64,000 nucleotides of DNA, taken from the NCBI RefSeq assembly GCF_003670115.1, contig NZ_QQTY01000001.1, forward strand, positions 1,196,526-1,260,525, written 5' to 3'. Every line of letters starts with the position of its first letter. The first letter of the stretch is position 1. Both the position numbers and the translations under genes were made by a program. This document shows positions 53,998 through 61,924 of this stretch, in pieces. Under the pieces are notes generated by a model. It saw nothing but the letters and a program-made list of their open reading frames with translations, was not told where the DNA came from and did no database searches. The DNA is from Natronorubrum halophilum. GTDB lineage: Archaea; Halobacteriota; Halobacteria; Halobacteriales; Natrialbaceae.

Positions 53998-54240
53998 ATG
54001 GACAGCGAATCAATCGGCTTCGGAGCCCTGTTCGTCGGCCAGCTCGTCGGGACCATCGTTTTCGTCGTCGGCCTGTTTATGGGCGGCCTCACGATAGTGA
54101 CGTACGTCGGGATCGCGATCATCATGCTCGCCATCGTGGGATTGGCGCTCTCGACGACCTTCGAAACGCGAGAACAGTCGATAGGGAAAACCGGACGCCG
54201 CGAACACACTCATTTCCCACTCGGTCGCGGATCGAAATGA
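53998..54240 (+). CDS. Small two-TM membrane protein
   Basis: 80 residues with two membrane segments (GALFVGQLVGTIVFVVGLFMGG and VTYVGIAIIMLAIVGLALS) joined by a tight turn, then a basic C-terminal tail (RREHTHFPLGRGSK). No family recognised. It lies upstream of and converges with the tRNA-Lys gene. Confidence 0.65.
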   Translation: MDSESIGFGALFVGQLVGTIVFVVGLFMGGLTIVTYVGIAIIMLAIVGLALSTTFETREQSIGKTGRREHTHFPLGRGSK

Positions 54241-54433
54241 GACGGCGCGATCGATGACCGAGTCGTCATCGCGAGCACGCCGTCTTTGCAGCGACCTGCT
54301 TCTCGAGTATCTGTCCACGGCAACGTAGCGGACCGGGCGCGATTATGAACTCCGTCGAGACGTTTCGGGTCGCTCACTCCGTTCGCGGTCCCGGGCTGCG
54401 ACTCGTCTCCTTCAAATCCCGCCGGTTCCGATG

Positions 54434-54463
54434 CTCGCCGCTCACGGATTTGCTCGCGGCGAG
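54434..54463 (-). terminator. Stem-loop just downstream of tRNA-Lys
   Basis: CTCGCCG (54434-54440) pairs with CGGCGAG (54457-54463) with a 16-base loop, starting 3 bases after the tRNA on its strand. Possible processing or termination signal; there is no clear T-run. Confidence 0.3.
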
Positions 54464-54466
54464 AAG

Positions 54467-54540
<74 letters not shown>

Positions 54541-54647
54541 CGTGAGTGGTACTTCCGGAGAGCGATGGTTAAACGTTTCTTTCTTCCGCGGTGCCTTCCC
54601 GTCCCGTGATTCGACACCGAGGTGATCGGTCTCGAGCCGACCCGGTG

Positions 54648-55343
54648 TTACTCGAAGTACTGCTCGAGGGCCTCGGTGACGATCGTCCCGGATTCGACGC
54701 CCTCGATGGAGGCGCGACGGTGGAGATCGCGGTAGGTCGACGGTGAGAGCGTCAGTTCGAACTGTCCCAGCGTGACGCCGTGTTCGGCGAGCGCGTGGTC
54801 GATCGGGACGTCGTCGTTGACGGCGCTGGCGATGCTTCGAACCTCGCGGACGGTGAGTTCGCCGTCGAGGGTCGCCCACGCGAGGAGGAGGCGCGATTCA
54901 CCGCCGACCCGGGCGATGTGTTTGGCAGCGGTCGGTGCGATACCGCCGAGTGCGACCTGTTTCCGGACCGATCGGGGAAGGTCGTGTACGCGAGCCCACT
55001 TTCGAATGAACGAAACCGTCGCGTCGCCGCCGGCGCGTTCGGCTGCGGCCTTGTAGGATCCCTCACCGCGAACGAGTGCGGCGCAGGCGGCGGCACCGCG
55101 GAGCATGTAGAGGTGATCGTCGTTGGTCGCGCCAGCGGCGAACTGGCGAACGGTTTCGGCGGCATCCGCGAGGCTCTCCGGGTCGTCGGGGTCGAACTGA
55201 ACCGCCTCGCGAGCGCGGGTACCGGTGACCGATTCGTCGCCCCGAATAACAGGTGCGCCAACGGGAGATTCGCGGTCCGTCGGGATCGATCGACCGTTGT
55301 CGCGACGACGTGGCGAGCGATCGCCGGGCCGGTTGTCGGTCAT
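54648..55343 (-). CDS. DUF7119-like protein with ParB-type helix-turn-helix
   Basis: 231 residues. Basic, low-complexity N-terminus (1-30), then a helical domain resembling ParB/KorB helix-turn-helix proteins: GSYKAAAERAGGDATVSFIRKW, SVRKQVALGGIAPTAAKHIARV and a C-terminal HTH-like block STYRDLHRRASIEGVE. DUF7119 is a recollection. It probably binds DNA. It follows the small acidic gene on the same strand and precedes tRNA-Lys with 107 bases between. A T-rich element about 26 bases upstream supports the start. Confidence 0.75.
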   Translation of the reverse strand: MTDNRPGDRSPRRRDNGRSIPTDRESPVGAPVIRGDESVTGTRAREAVQFDPDDPESLADAAETVRQFAAGATNDDHLYMLRGAAACAALVRGEGSYKAAAERAGGDATVSFIRKWARVHDLPRSVRKQVALGGIAPTAAKHIARVGGESRLLLAWATLDGELTVREVRSIASAVNDDVPIDHALAEHGVTLGQFELTLSPSTYRDLHRRASIEGVESGTIVTEALEQYFE

Positions 55344-55394
55344 ACCACTCGTACGGGCCTCGAGGTCAAAAAAGTCGCTGCCGGGGCGAATATC

Positions 55395-55541
55395 TCACTC
55401 GTCGCGCTGTTCGGCGAGGTGCTCCCAGATTTCCGTACAACCGGCCCCCTCCTCGATATCGTCGAGGTGAGCGTCGTCACGCTCCTCGTCTTCCTGCTTG
55501 TGGTCGACCGCCTCCGGTTTACATTCGGCCGCGTCAGTCAT
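55395..55541 (-). CDS. 48-residue acidic conserved-type protein
   Basis: Very acidic, with Cys at residues 7 and 35 and a C-terminus GAGCTEIWEHLAEQRDE. The GCTEIWE pattern recurs in small haloarchaeal proteins as I recall, but no function is known. A TATA box 27 bases upstream (55565-55572, minus strand) and genome-like composition argue that it is real although very short. Confidence 0.65.
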   Translation of the reverse strand: MTDAAECKPEAVDHKQEDEERDDAHLDDIEEGAGCTEIWEHLAEQRDE

Positions 55542-55564
55542 GGACGCCCCTTCGGACGCCGAAG

Positions 55565-55572
55565 GCATAAGT
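55565..55572 (-). promoter_or_regulatory. TATA box of the 48-residue acidic protein gene
   Basis: Minus-strand ACTTATGC centred about 27 bases before the ATG at 55541. Confidence 0.5.
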
Positions 55573-56217
55573 ACCGCTTCGGCTGCAAGCGATACCCGTG
55601 CTTGGCCCTACAGGTCAGTTATGCCGGTATCTCTGACGCAGCTGTCACATTGATCATATTATTTGTGTGCGGGTTCGGCTCCGACGGGTACCGAGTACGG
55701 AACGTGACCATTCGACCGAGTGAGAACGCGTGTCCCGCCAGCCTCCACGCTCGAGAGAGACCCCGGAGAGTCCGTCTCGAGGGCGATACGCGTGGTTCCG
55801 CTGTGGCGTCCTCGAGGAGCCGTACAGAACCACGTTCGTACGCACTTCGTTCGGGGACCGAGGCCTGCAGACCCGGAGGCCGAACTAACAGTCGATAAGG
55901 GGCGAAACGGGAAGTGAACGGTACGGAACGGATGTCCGCCGGGTAGCGGACCGAGTAGATCCGCCCGACGTAACCGACGGCTCCTGAGACGGTGCTCGAT
56001 ATTTGGGGCAAGAACGGCCGGTAGACGAGGCACTGTTCCGGCCGAATGTATGTAGCTGGAGACAGGAAGTGATTACACTACGCTTCGATACTGGTCAGTG
56101 GTGTGTGACCGTCTGGCAGCGTAACGGACGATCGAATTCCGTGTGATGACGGACCAGGGTGGTTCGGGTATCGGTCCGGGCGTCACATCAACCCCCGGTG
56201 TATCGTTCCATCCGCCC
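55573..56217. other. Long intergenic region (about 640 bases)
   Basis: The longest gene-free stretch in the window. Frames of up to 130 codons exist on both strands but are arginine/serine-rich, lack acidic residues and overlap one another. No tRNA or transposon end was seen. It could hold a regulatory RNA or a decayed gene; AT content is higher near 55640-55675. Confidence 0.5.
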
Positions 56218-56225
56218 GTATAAGT
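56218..56225 (+). promoter_or_regulatory. TATA box of the DUF6360-like gene
   Basis: GTATAAGT about 28 bases before the ATG at 56249; leaderless type. Confidence 0.6.
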
Positions 56226-56248
56226 GGCCACCCCACGAGAGATTAGCC

Positions 56249-56554
56249 ATGTCCGATCGACTGATCACGGTCAACGCGCACACGACGCTAGATTACGTCG
56301 ACGCCGTTGCGAAGGGCAACGGGTTCGAGTGGGAGTCAGTTGCCATCGTGAACGCAGCCGCCGACAGGGACTCCCCCGACTGCGTACACCTCCAGCTGGA
56401 ACTGGACAACCTCTCCGAGGAACAGCTACCGAAACACATGGAGGACCTCGAGTTGACGCCCGCGCAGGCGCGAACGCTCGCGGCCGATCTCGAGACCCAC
56501 GCGGATCGAGTCGAGTCGGTCCAGTCCGGAGACGAAAACGAGATCCAGAAGTAG
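56249..56554 (+). CDS. DUF6360-like small protein
   Basis: 101 residues. VNAHTTLDYVDAVAKGNGFEWESVAIVNAAADRDS and LQLELDNLSEEQLPKHMEDLELTPAQARTLAADLETHADRV, given here as conserved segments, resemble the haloarchaeal DUF6360 family as I recall it. Soluble and cytoplasmic, function unknown. The start is fixed by the TATA box. A broken DUF892-like gene follows. Confidence 0.75.
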   Translation: MSDRLITVNAHTTLDYVDAVAKGNGFEWESVAIVNAAADRDSPDCVHLQLELDNLSEEQLPKHMEDLELTPAQARTLAADLETHADRVESVQSGDENEIQK

Positions 56555-56616
56555 TTGCGACGCCGCTCGCCAGTACCTGCCATCGCAGGCTGGCGATTCT
56601 CTCACTCCGCTGGATC

Positions 56617-56736
56617 ATGAGCACAGAAGCCATTCGAGATCTGTTCGAACGCGACCTCGAAGAGATCCACCACGCCGAACACTAACTGCTCGACGCGCTC
56701 GAGGATCTCGAGCGTGCGGTCCGTGTCGACGGGTAA
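56617..56736 (+). pseudogene. N-terminal remnant of a DUF892/YciF-like ferritin-fold gene
   Basis: The frame reads MSTEAIRDLFERDLEEIHHAEH, then a stop TAA at 56683-56685, then LLDALEDLERAVRVDG and a second stop. The pattern LFxxxLxxIxHAExQLxxAL is that of DUF892 (YciF-like) proteins, and the TAA stands where the family usually has Gln (CAA), so one base change explains the break. The remaining two thirds of the gene are missing. Confidence 0.6.
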
Positions 56737-56775
56737 TCAGCCAGTAATTCGATGCGGTTCGGTGACAAGCACCAA

Positions 56776-56783
56776 AGATATAG
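56776..56783 (+). promoter_or_regulatory. TATA box of the sodium symporter operon
   Basis: AGATATAG about 41 bases before the ATG at 56821. The leader of about 15 bases would carry GGTGAT (56809-56814), matching the 16S anti-Shine-Dalgarno at 6 bases from the start, unusual among the mostly leaderless genes here. Confidence 0.55.
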
Positions 56784-56820
56784 ATGGCTGTACGTGGTGG
56801 TATCTCGGGGTGATCCGACG

Positions 56821-58281
56821 ATGGCTGATGTCCCAATCAAGACGGCTCGAGCGGAATGGGGATCGCGCTTTGGCTTCCTGATGGCGATGGTCGGCGCGAT
56901 GGTCGGCGCTGGAAACATCTGGCGGTTCCCGTACGTGATGGGAGACAACGGCGGCGGGGCGTTCGTTCTCGCCTTCCTCACGCTCCTGTTCGTCCTCGCG
57001 GTGCCGGGATTGATGGCCGAGGTCGCTCTCGGCCGATACACGAAAAAGGGGGTGATCGGTGCGTTTCGCGACGTGGTCGGCCGGGGCGGAATGGTCGGTC
57101 TCGGCGTGGTCGTCTTACTGGTGAACGTCGCCCTCATGTCGTATTACTCGCCGCTGATCGGGTGGACGCTGTACTACGCGATCCACTCGCTGGCGTTTAC
57201 CTTCACGGCGAGCGGCTTCGAGGCCCAGGCGTTCATGAACGCCCTCTTCGCGAATCCGGCGCTGATGATCGGGCTGCATACGGTCGTGATGGGCTCGATC
57301 GCGTCGATCCTCGTCCTCGGCATTCGCCGCGGTGTCGAGCGACTCGTCGTCTACGCGGTACCGGCGCTGGTGATCGCGCTCGTCGTCATGACGATCCGCG
57401 GACTCACGTTGCCCGGCGCGAGCGAGGGAATCGCCTTTACCTTCGGCATCCAGTGGGAGTATCTGACCGAGAGCAGCACCTGGATCGCTGCGCTCGGCCA
57501 GGCGCTGTTCTCTACGGGGCTGGGCTGGGGGATCGCCCTGACCGTCGGGAGCTACCTCCGGGAGTACGACGACGTCCCGCTCGGGGGCGGCGTCTTCACG
57601 GCCATCGGCGAGTCGAGCATCGGCATCCTCGCGGCGCTGGCCATCTTTCCCGTCGTCTTCGCGGTCGGCGTCGAACCGGACGTCGGTGCCGGACTGGCGT
57701 TCGTCTCGCTCGTGCAGGTCTTTCCCGAAATCCCGCTGGGTGGACTCGTCGCCATCCTCTTTTTCGTCGGCTTCTTCCTCGCGACGTTCACGTCGGGGCT
57801 GCTCATCACCGAAGTCGGCGTGACGACGGTCAGCGAGGAGACGCGTCTCGATCGAACGCAGACCATCCTCGCCGTCTGCGGCGTGATCTGGTTGGTCGGC
57901 CTTCCGAGTGCGTACTCCGTTGACGTACTCGATTACCTCGACTTCGTCTTCGGGAACTGGGGACTGCCGCTCGCGACGCTGGCCATCATCGGCGTCATCG
58001 GCTGGGTCATCGGCCCGAAACGGCTCCGAATGCTCGCCGTGAACCGAAACGCCGGCGTCTACGTCGGCCGCTGGTGGGATCCCGTGATCAAGTACGTCAT
58101 CCCCGCCGTCATGATCTTCATCATGACCTACTTCGCGTGGGAGAACTTCGGTACCAGCGAGATGATCGGCGGCATGCTTGTGATCGTCCTGTTCCCGATC
58201 ATCGGCTACGCGGTCATGTCCGTCCTCGAGGGCCGGGGCGGCCAACCAGAGACTGCCGAAGTCCCCGGAGGTGATGACTGA
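56821..58281 (+). CDS. Sodium-dependent transporter (NSS/SNF family)
   Basis: 486 residues with about 12 membrane segments of the LeuT fold. TM1 reads MVGAMVGAGNIWRFPYVMGDNGGGAF, with the conserved sodium/substrate site, and TM6 has FSTGLGWGIALTVGSYL. The substrate is probably an amino acid or related amine; it cannot be read directly. Starts at 56821 behind a Shine-Dalgarno; the longer frame from 56752 is rejected. The last base of its stop is the first base of the small-subunit gene. Confidence 0.92.
   Translation: MADVPIKTARAEWGSRFGFLMAMVGAMVGAGNIWRFPYVMGDNGGGAFVLAFLTLLFVLAVPGLMAEVALGRYTKKGVIGAFRDVVGRGGMVGLGVVVLLVNVALMSYYSPLIGWTLYYAIHSLAFTFTASGFEAQAFMNALFANPALMIGLHTVVMGSIASILVLGIRRGVERLVVYAVPALVIALVVMTIRGLTLPGASEGIAFTFGIQWEYLTESSTWIAALGQALFSTGLGWGIALTVGSYLREYDDVPLGGGVFTAIGESSIGILAALAIFPVVFAVGVEPDVGAGLAFVSLVQVFPEIPLGGLVAILFFVGFFLATFTSGLLITEVGVTTVSEETRLDRTQTILAVCGVIWLVGLPSAYSVDVLDYLDFVFGNWGLPLATLAIIGVIGWVIGPKRLRMLAVNRNAGVYVGRWWDPVIKYVIPAVMIFIMTYFAWENFGTSEMIGGMLVIVLFPIIGYAVMSVLEGRGGQPETAEVPGGDD
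58267..58274 (+). promoter_or_regulatory. Strong Shine-Dalgarno before the small-subunit gene
   Basis: GGAGGTGA, a full match to the 16S 3' end, 6 bases before the ATG at 58281 and inside the end of the symporter gene. It should drive efficient coupled translation. Confidence 0.7.
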
Positions 58282-58604
58282 TGATCGGTGACCTCTCCAT
58301 CGAGGTTCTCGGGATGCTCATCTTCACCCTGCTCGCGTTCTGGGGCGTCGCCCTCTGGGCGCTCGTTCGGACGCTACGCCAGGAAGGACGGAAGGTCGAA
58401 CTGCTCAGCCACCAGGATCGAGTGGACACCTACTCGCCGAAAGCGCTCGCGGAACTGCGCGAGTGGGTCGAGGACAACCGCGACGATCCGCTGGTCGACG
58501 AGGTCCGCGAACGACACAACGAGTGCGTCGAGGTCCTCGAAACGACTGACAGGCACTACTATAACTGGTCGGACGCGGAGATCGAGCGCCTCGAGCGCGT
58601 CTGA
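58281..58604 (+). CDS. Small one-TM partner of the sodium symporter
   Basis: 107 residues with one N-terminal membrane segment (VLGMLIFTLLAFWGVALWALV) and a charged cytoplasmic tail (VRERHNECVEVLETTDRHYYN). It starts on the symporter's stop with a strong Shine-Dalgarno. A comparable two-gene arrangement, large NSS protein plus small subunit (MetP-MetS in Corynebacterium), is known; this protein is longer than MetS and only an analogous role is suggested. Confidence 0.75.
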   Translation: MIGDLSIEVLGMLIFTLLAFWGVALWALVRTLRQEGRKVELLSHQDRVDTYSPKALAELREWVEDNRDDPLVDEVRERHNECVEVLETTDRHYYNWSDAEIERLERV

Positions 58605-58624
58605 TCCGGTCCTCGACGCTACTT

Positions 58625-58632
58625 CTTTTACC
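58625..58632 (+). promoter_or_regulatory. TATA-like box of rimI
   Basis: CTTTTACC about 26 bases before the GTG at 58654. Confidence 0.5.
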
Positions 58633-58653
58633 GTTCGCCGACTACGCTCACGT

Positions 58654-59139
58654 GTGACGACGCAGGCCCCCGGAATTGGTAACGGCGACGACAGGTTCGC
58701 AGTCCGCCCCGCCGAGCGTGCCGACTTACTCGCGGTCGTCCGTATCGAGACCGAATCGTTTTCCCAGCCGTGGCCCTACGACGCCTTCGAACGGTTTCTC
58801 GGCGAGCCAGGCTTTCTCGTCGCCGTCGAGGGCGCGACGGCGGTTACCGGCTACATCGTTGCGGACATCACGCAGAACTTCGGGCAACAACTCGGCCACG
58901 TCAAGGATATCGCCGTTCACCCCGACTACCGCGGGACGGGCATCGGCAGCACGCTCCTCTCGAGGTCGCTCGCCGTTCTGACGGCACGCGGGGCCGACAC
59001 GGTCAAACTCGAGGTTCGCCGCTCCAACGAGGACGCGAAGCGACTCTACCGGGAGTTCGGCTTCGAATCGCTTCGATTCGTTCCCGACTACTACGGGGAC
59101 GACGAGGACGCGATTGTGATGATTCGAAAACTCAACTGA
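58654..59139 (+). CDS. rimI: Ribosomal-protein-alanine N-acetyltransferase RimI-like
   Basis: 161 residues from a GTG start placed by the TATA box. GNAT fold: FAVRPAERADLLAVVRIETESFSQPWPYDAF, the acetyl-CoA motif HPDYRGTGIGSTLLSRSL and VRRSNEDAKRLYREFGFES, each intact. It acetylates N-terminal amino groups of proteins, probably ribosomal proteins, as archaeal RimI/Ard1 does. No ATG is available in this frame near the conserved start. Confidence 0.88.
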   Translation: MTTQAPGIGNGDDRFAVRPAERADLLAVVRIETESFSQPWPYDAFERFLGEPGFLVAVEGATAVTGYIVADITQNFGQQLGHVKDIAVHPDYRGTGIGSTLLSRSLAVLTARGADTVKLEVRRSNEDAKRLYREFGFESLRFVPDYYGDDEDAIVMIRKLN

Positions 59140-59215
59140 TCGGGAACCGACCTCGAGCGTGTCACGCCCGTCCTCGGACGCGGTCGTTTTACTGCCGGCG
59201 CTCGTACCCACCGAC

Positions 59216-59671
59216 ATGGGATACGCTTGCCCCGTCTGTGACGCCGAACAGGCCGATGCGGAGCATCTCGCGAACCACCTCGCGATCACCGCCTCGCTCG
59301 GTCGGGAGGACCACGGCGAGTGGTTAGAAGAACACGCCCCCGACTGGAGTGACTGCTCGCCCGAGGAGTTAGGCGAGATCGTTAGCCAGTACGCCCGCGA
59401 GATCGAAACGCCCGATTTCGAGGGGCCAAGCCGCGGGCACGACCACGGCCGTCCGGGGGGACTCGAGGAGGGAATCGCCCGGCAGAGCCGCCGACCGGGG
59501 CGCGGATCGATGACCGGCGACGCAGAGAGCGTCTTGCGGGAGGCCAGAGAGATGACCCAGCGGATGACGGGAGCGGAACGCAACGATGCTGGCAACGACG
59601 GAGATGAGGACGGCGAAACCGCAAACGACGAGGAGTCCGGCGACGACGAGTCCGCCTCGGGGAACGCGTAA
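59216..59671 (+). CDS. DUF5810 zinc-finger-like protein
   Basis: 151 residues. The N-terminus has GYACPVCDAEQADAEHLANHLAI, a C-x2-C with H-x3-H pattern that would bind zinc. A central region has WLEEHAPDWSDCSPEELGE, and the end is a long acidic, low-complexity tail. DUF5810 lies next to DUF5809 here, as it commonly does in haloarchaea as I recall. Function unknown; may bind nucleic acid. The next gene begins 32 bases later. Confidence 0.85.
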   Translation: MGYACPVCDAEQADAEHLANHLAITASLGREDHGEWLEEHAPDWSDCSPEELGEIVSQYAREIETPDFEGPSRGHDHGRPGGLEEGIARQSRRPGRGSMTGDAESVLREAREMTQRMTGAERNDAGNDGDEDGETANDEESGDDESASGNA

Positions 59672-59703
59672 CTGGTAACTGGGAGCCCCGAGCATATCGA
59701 GGT

Positions 59704-60114
59704 ATGCACACTGTCGGAACGTTCGCCCCGGCGTCGGCCGAGGCGGTGCGCGAACGCTATTCGGATGTCGGCCCCGCAGCACAGACCGTCGTCCGCGAGA
59801 CGGCGAAGGCCATGGAGTTCGACCGCGAGGAGTACGGCGACCGCGTTACGAGCGAGGTCGTCGAAACCGCTCGGGACGCCCTCTTTGCGAGTTTGCTCGA
59901 GGTACGCGTCGGGAGTCGCGAAGAGTTCGACGACTGGCGGGCGTCCTACGACGGCGAGGTGACGGTCGCGGGCCACGAGAACGCCGAGCGCGTCGTCTGG
60001 CACGGCGGGCCGGAGGACGAGGCGGTTGCCGCGACGTTCCAGAACGAGGAGGACGCGGCGGTAGCGACCCTACGCCGGCAGGCGTTCGGACGCCTGTATC
60101 GAGACCTACTGTAG
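59704..60114 (+). CDS. DUF5809 protein
   Basis: 136 residues. HTVGTFAPASAEAVRERYSDVGPAAQTVVRETAKAM and FDREEYGDRVTSEVVETARDALFASLLEV are shown as its family-defining blocks, here in short parts. Soluble and helical at the N-terminus, with a beta-rich centre. No catalytic motif. It follows DUF5810 after 32 bases on the same strand and converges with the M23-family gene, whose stop is 2 bases away. Confidence 0.85.
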   Translation: MHTVGTFAPASAEAVRERYSDVGPAAQTVVRETAKAMEFDREEYGDRVTSEVVETARDALFASLLEVRVGSREEFDDWRASYDGEVTVAGHENAERVVWHGGPEDEAVAATFQNEEDAAVATLRRQAFGRLYRDLL

Positions 60115-60116
60115 CC

Positions 60117-61613
60117 CTACGTTCCCGCGCGTCGTTCTCCCTCCGATTCCGACTGCGGCCGTTTTCGACTCCCATAGGCGCGCCGTAGTCTAACCCGATC
60201 GTACTCCGCGACCAGCACGTAGAGCGCCACGCCAACCAGTACGAACGGCGTCGACGATCGGACGGCCGGGAAACCGGCCCAGAGCGCGGCGACCAGCGCG
60301 ATACCGAGCGACGTGCCGACGCCACCCGGCCGTCGAGCCCGGTTCCAACGCCCGGCGACGAGCCAGAACCCGACTCCGACGAGGGCAGCGGCGGCGAGGA
60401 CGAGCGCGGTTTCCCCCGGTCCGACGACGATGCCCGCGACGAACATGAGCAGACCACCGACGATTCCACCGAAGGCGAGTCGCTCGAGCGTGGCAACCGT
60501 TTTGCGTCCCGGAATCGACAGGGGCTGGTCGTCCGAGTCGCGCTTTCGATCCGCGCTACCGACGGCCGTAACGCGCTGTCCAGCGGTTATCGCGGTCGAC
60601 TCGGCTTCGTCTTCGGTGACTGCCGGGCGAGGATCGTCGTCCTCGAGCCAGGGCGATTCGACCGTCGCGTTCTCGAACCGGACGGGAACGCCGGCCGCCA
60701 TCTCGAACGTCGGGTGATCCTGAACCTGAAAGTGGAGGTGTGGCTCCGAGGAGTTCCCGGAGTGACCACAGCGGCCGATCGACTGGCCGCGTTCGACGCG
60801 CTCGCCCGGTTCAACGGCGACACTGCTGGGAACGAGGTGGGCGAGACAACTGTACTCGTCGGGTGCGTGCTGGATCGTCACGTAGTTGCCTCGAATGTCG
60901 CGTTTCAGCGGGTGGGAAAACCCGCCGCCGCACGACGGCTCGAACTCGGTATCGAGGACGTCGACGACCACGCCGTCAGCCGGAGCGAGGACGGGTTCGT
61001 CGTAACAGTGATACGCCCCGACGGCCGGACCGGTTCCCTCAGGGAGCGACCGGCCGTCCTCGTCGGTGACGACGAAATCGTACGCGTAGCGCTGGTTCAT
61101 CGGCAGCCACGAGTGGGAGTACTCTCTCTCGAGGCTGCCGTTGACGACGGTCCAGGTACCCTCGACGGGCAGTCGATACGAAGCCTGCTGATCGTCGCCC
61201 GCGACGGGGACCGAGCCGCGGTGGCGGACGTAAGCGACGCCCGACCCGAGCATTTGCAGCAGATCCTGTACGAGCGCTAGCGGGTTCAGAAACGTCACCG
61301 GGATCATGAAGTACGCGACGACCAGTTCCCGCCAATCGCCCATGCGTATCCAGTCGGTCGGTTCGGTGTCCGAGTCGGCGCTGCGCTTGAGCGCGAGATC
61401 GACGAGCGGTTCGAGTAATACCCAGAAGAACAGCAGGAAGAACAGCGTGAACATCCGCATGAACGCGAGCGATTCAACGAGATAGCCGGGCAGCGAGAGG
61501 ACGCCGAGAACCCCAAATCGGGCGGGATCGAGTTCGTGCAGCCGCCTCCGGAGGCGACCCGCGCGACTCTTAGGCTGGCGCTTCTCACCGGCGTCGGTGT
61601 CTCCGTCGGTCAT
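60117..61613 (-). CDS. M23-family-like membrane protein with altered zinc site
   Basis: 498 residues. Two N-terminal hydrophobic segments (about 30-70 and 85-110), a lysostaphin-fold M23 domain (about 165-320), then four or more C-terminal membrane segments (about 370-480). Canonical M23 zinc ligands are HxxxD and HxH. The second set is present in EPHLHFQVQD, with another His in SCLAHLVP, but the first reads RYAYD (Arg175, Asp179) instead of H-x3-D. Haloarchaea lack murein, so the substrate would be something else, or the domain may be non-catalytic. It overlaps the upstream lipoprotein by four bases. Confidence 0.82.
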   Translation of the reverse strand: MTDGDTDAGEKRQPKSRAGRLRRRLHELDPARFGVLGVLSLPGYLVESLAFMRMFTLFFLLFFWVLLEPLVDLALKRSADSDTEPTDWIRMGDWRELVVAYFMIPVTFLNPLALVQDLLQMLGSGVAYVRHRGSVPVAGDDQQASYRLPVEGTWTVVNGSLEREYSHSWLPMNQRYAYDFVVTDEDGRSLPEGTGPAVGAYHCYDEPVLAPADGVVVDVLDTEFEPSCGGGFSHPLKRDIRGNYVTIQHAPDEYSCLAHLVPSSVAVEPGERVERGQSIGRCGHSGNSSEPHLHFQVQDHPTFEMAAGVPVRFENATVESPWLEDDDPRPAVTEDEAESTAITAGQRVTAVGSADRKRDSDDQPLSIPGRKTVATLERLAFGGIVGGLLMFVAGIVVGPGETALVLAAAALVGVGFWLVAGRWNRARRPGGVGTSLGIALVAALWAGFPAVRSSTPFVLVGVALYVLVAEYDRVRLRRAYGSRKRPQSESEGERRAGT

Positions 61614-61801
61614 GACCACTCCTCGGTCGTCTCGAATCCGTTCTCGAGTTGCATGTACGCGAACATCGTCTCGTCGTCCGACGTGTCATCCGTTCCCAGA
61701 CAGCCAGCGAAAAGAACGCCGCCAGCCGCTCCGCTGGAGCGGAGTAGGCGACGGCGCGACAGTCGCTCGAGTCGTTCGACCACGGTCGGGATCTGTGCCA
61801 T
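61610..61801 (-). CDS. Short Tat lipoprotein
   Basis: 63 residues. SRRRLLRSSGAAGGVLFAGC is a Tat signal with lipobox, leaving a mature acidic peptide of only about 28 residues (from TDDTSDDETMF). The stop overlaps the M23 gene start by four bases (ATGA), so both are made together; the lipoprotein may act with the M23-like protein at the membrane. No domain in the mature part. Confidence 0.75.
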   Translation of the reverse strand: MAQIPTVVERLERLSRRRLLRSSGAAGGVLFAGCLGTDDTSDDETMFAYMQLENGFETTEEWS

Positions 61802-61924
61802 CGGTCGAGTGATCGGTCGACAGCTAAGTAGTTATTTTGTGAACTCGATTTCACAGGCGCTGTAGCCGCCTCTCGGTACCGACCACTCCGGAACGATCAT
61901 TGCGTTCTCCCTGTGACGAACGGT

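Noticed and set aside
54385..54425. T-arm-like sequence CTTCAAATCCCGCC near tRNA-Lys
   Set aside because: No acceptor or anticodon arm can be built around it, and no integrase or second copy of the tRNA end is present, so it is neither a tRNA nor a supported attachment site.
55619..56011. 130-codon minus-strand frame in the long gene-free region
   Set aside because: Few acidic residues, many arginines and serines, no promoter at the expected distance and overlapping frames on the other strand.
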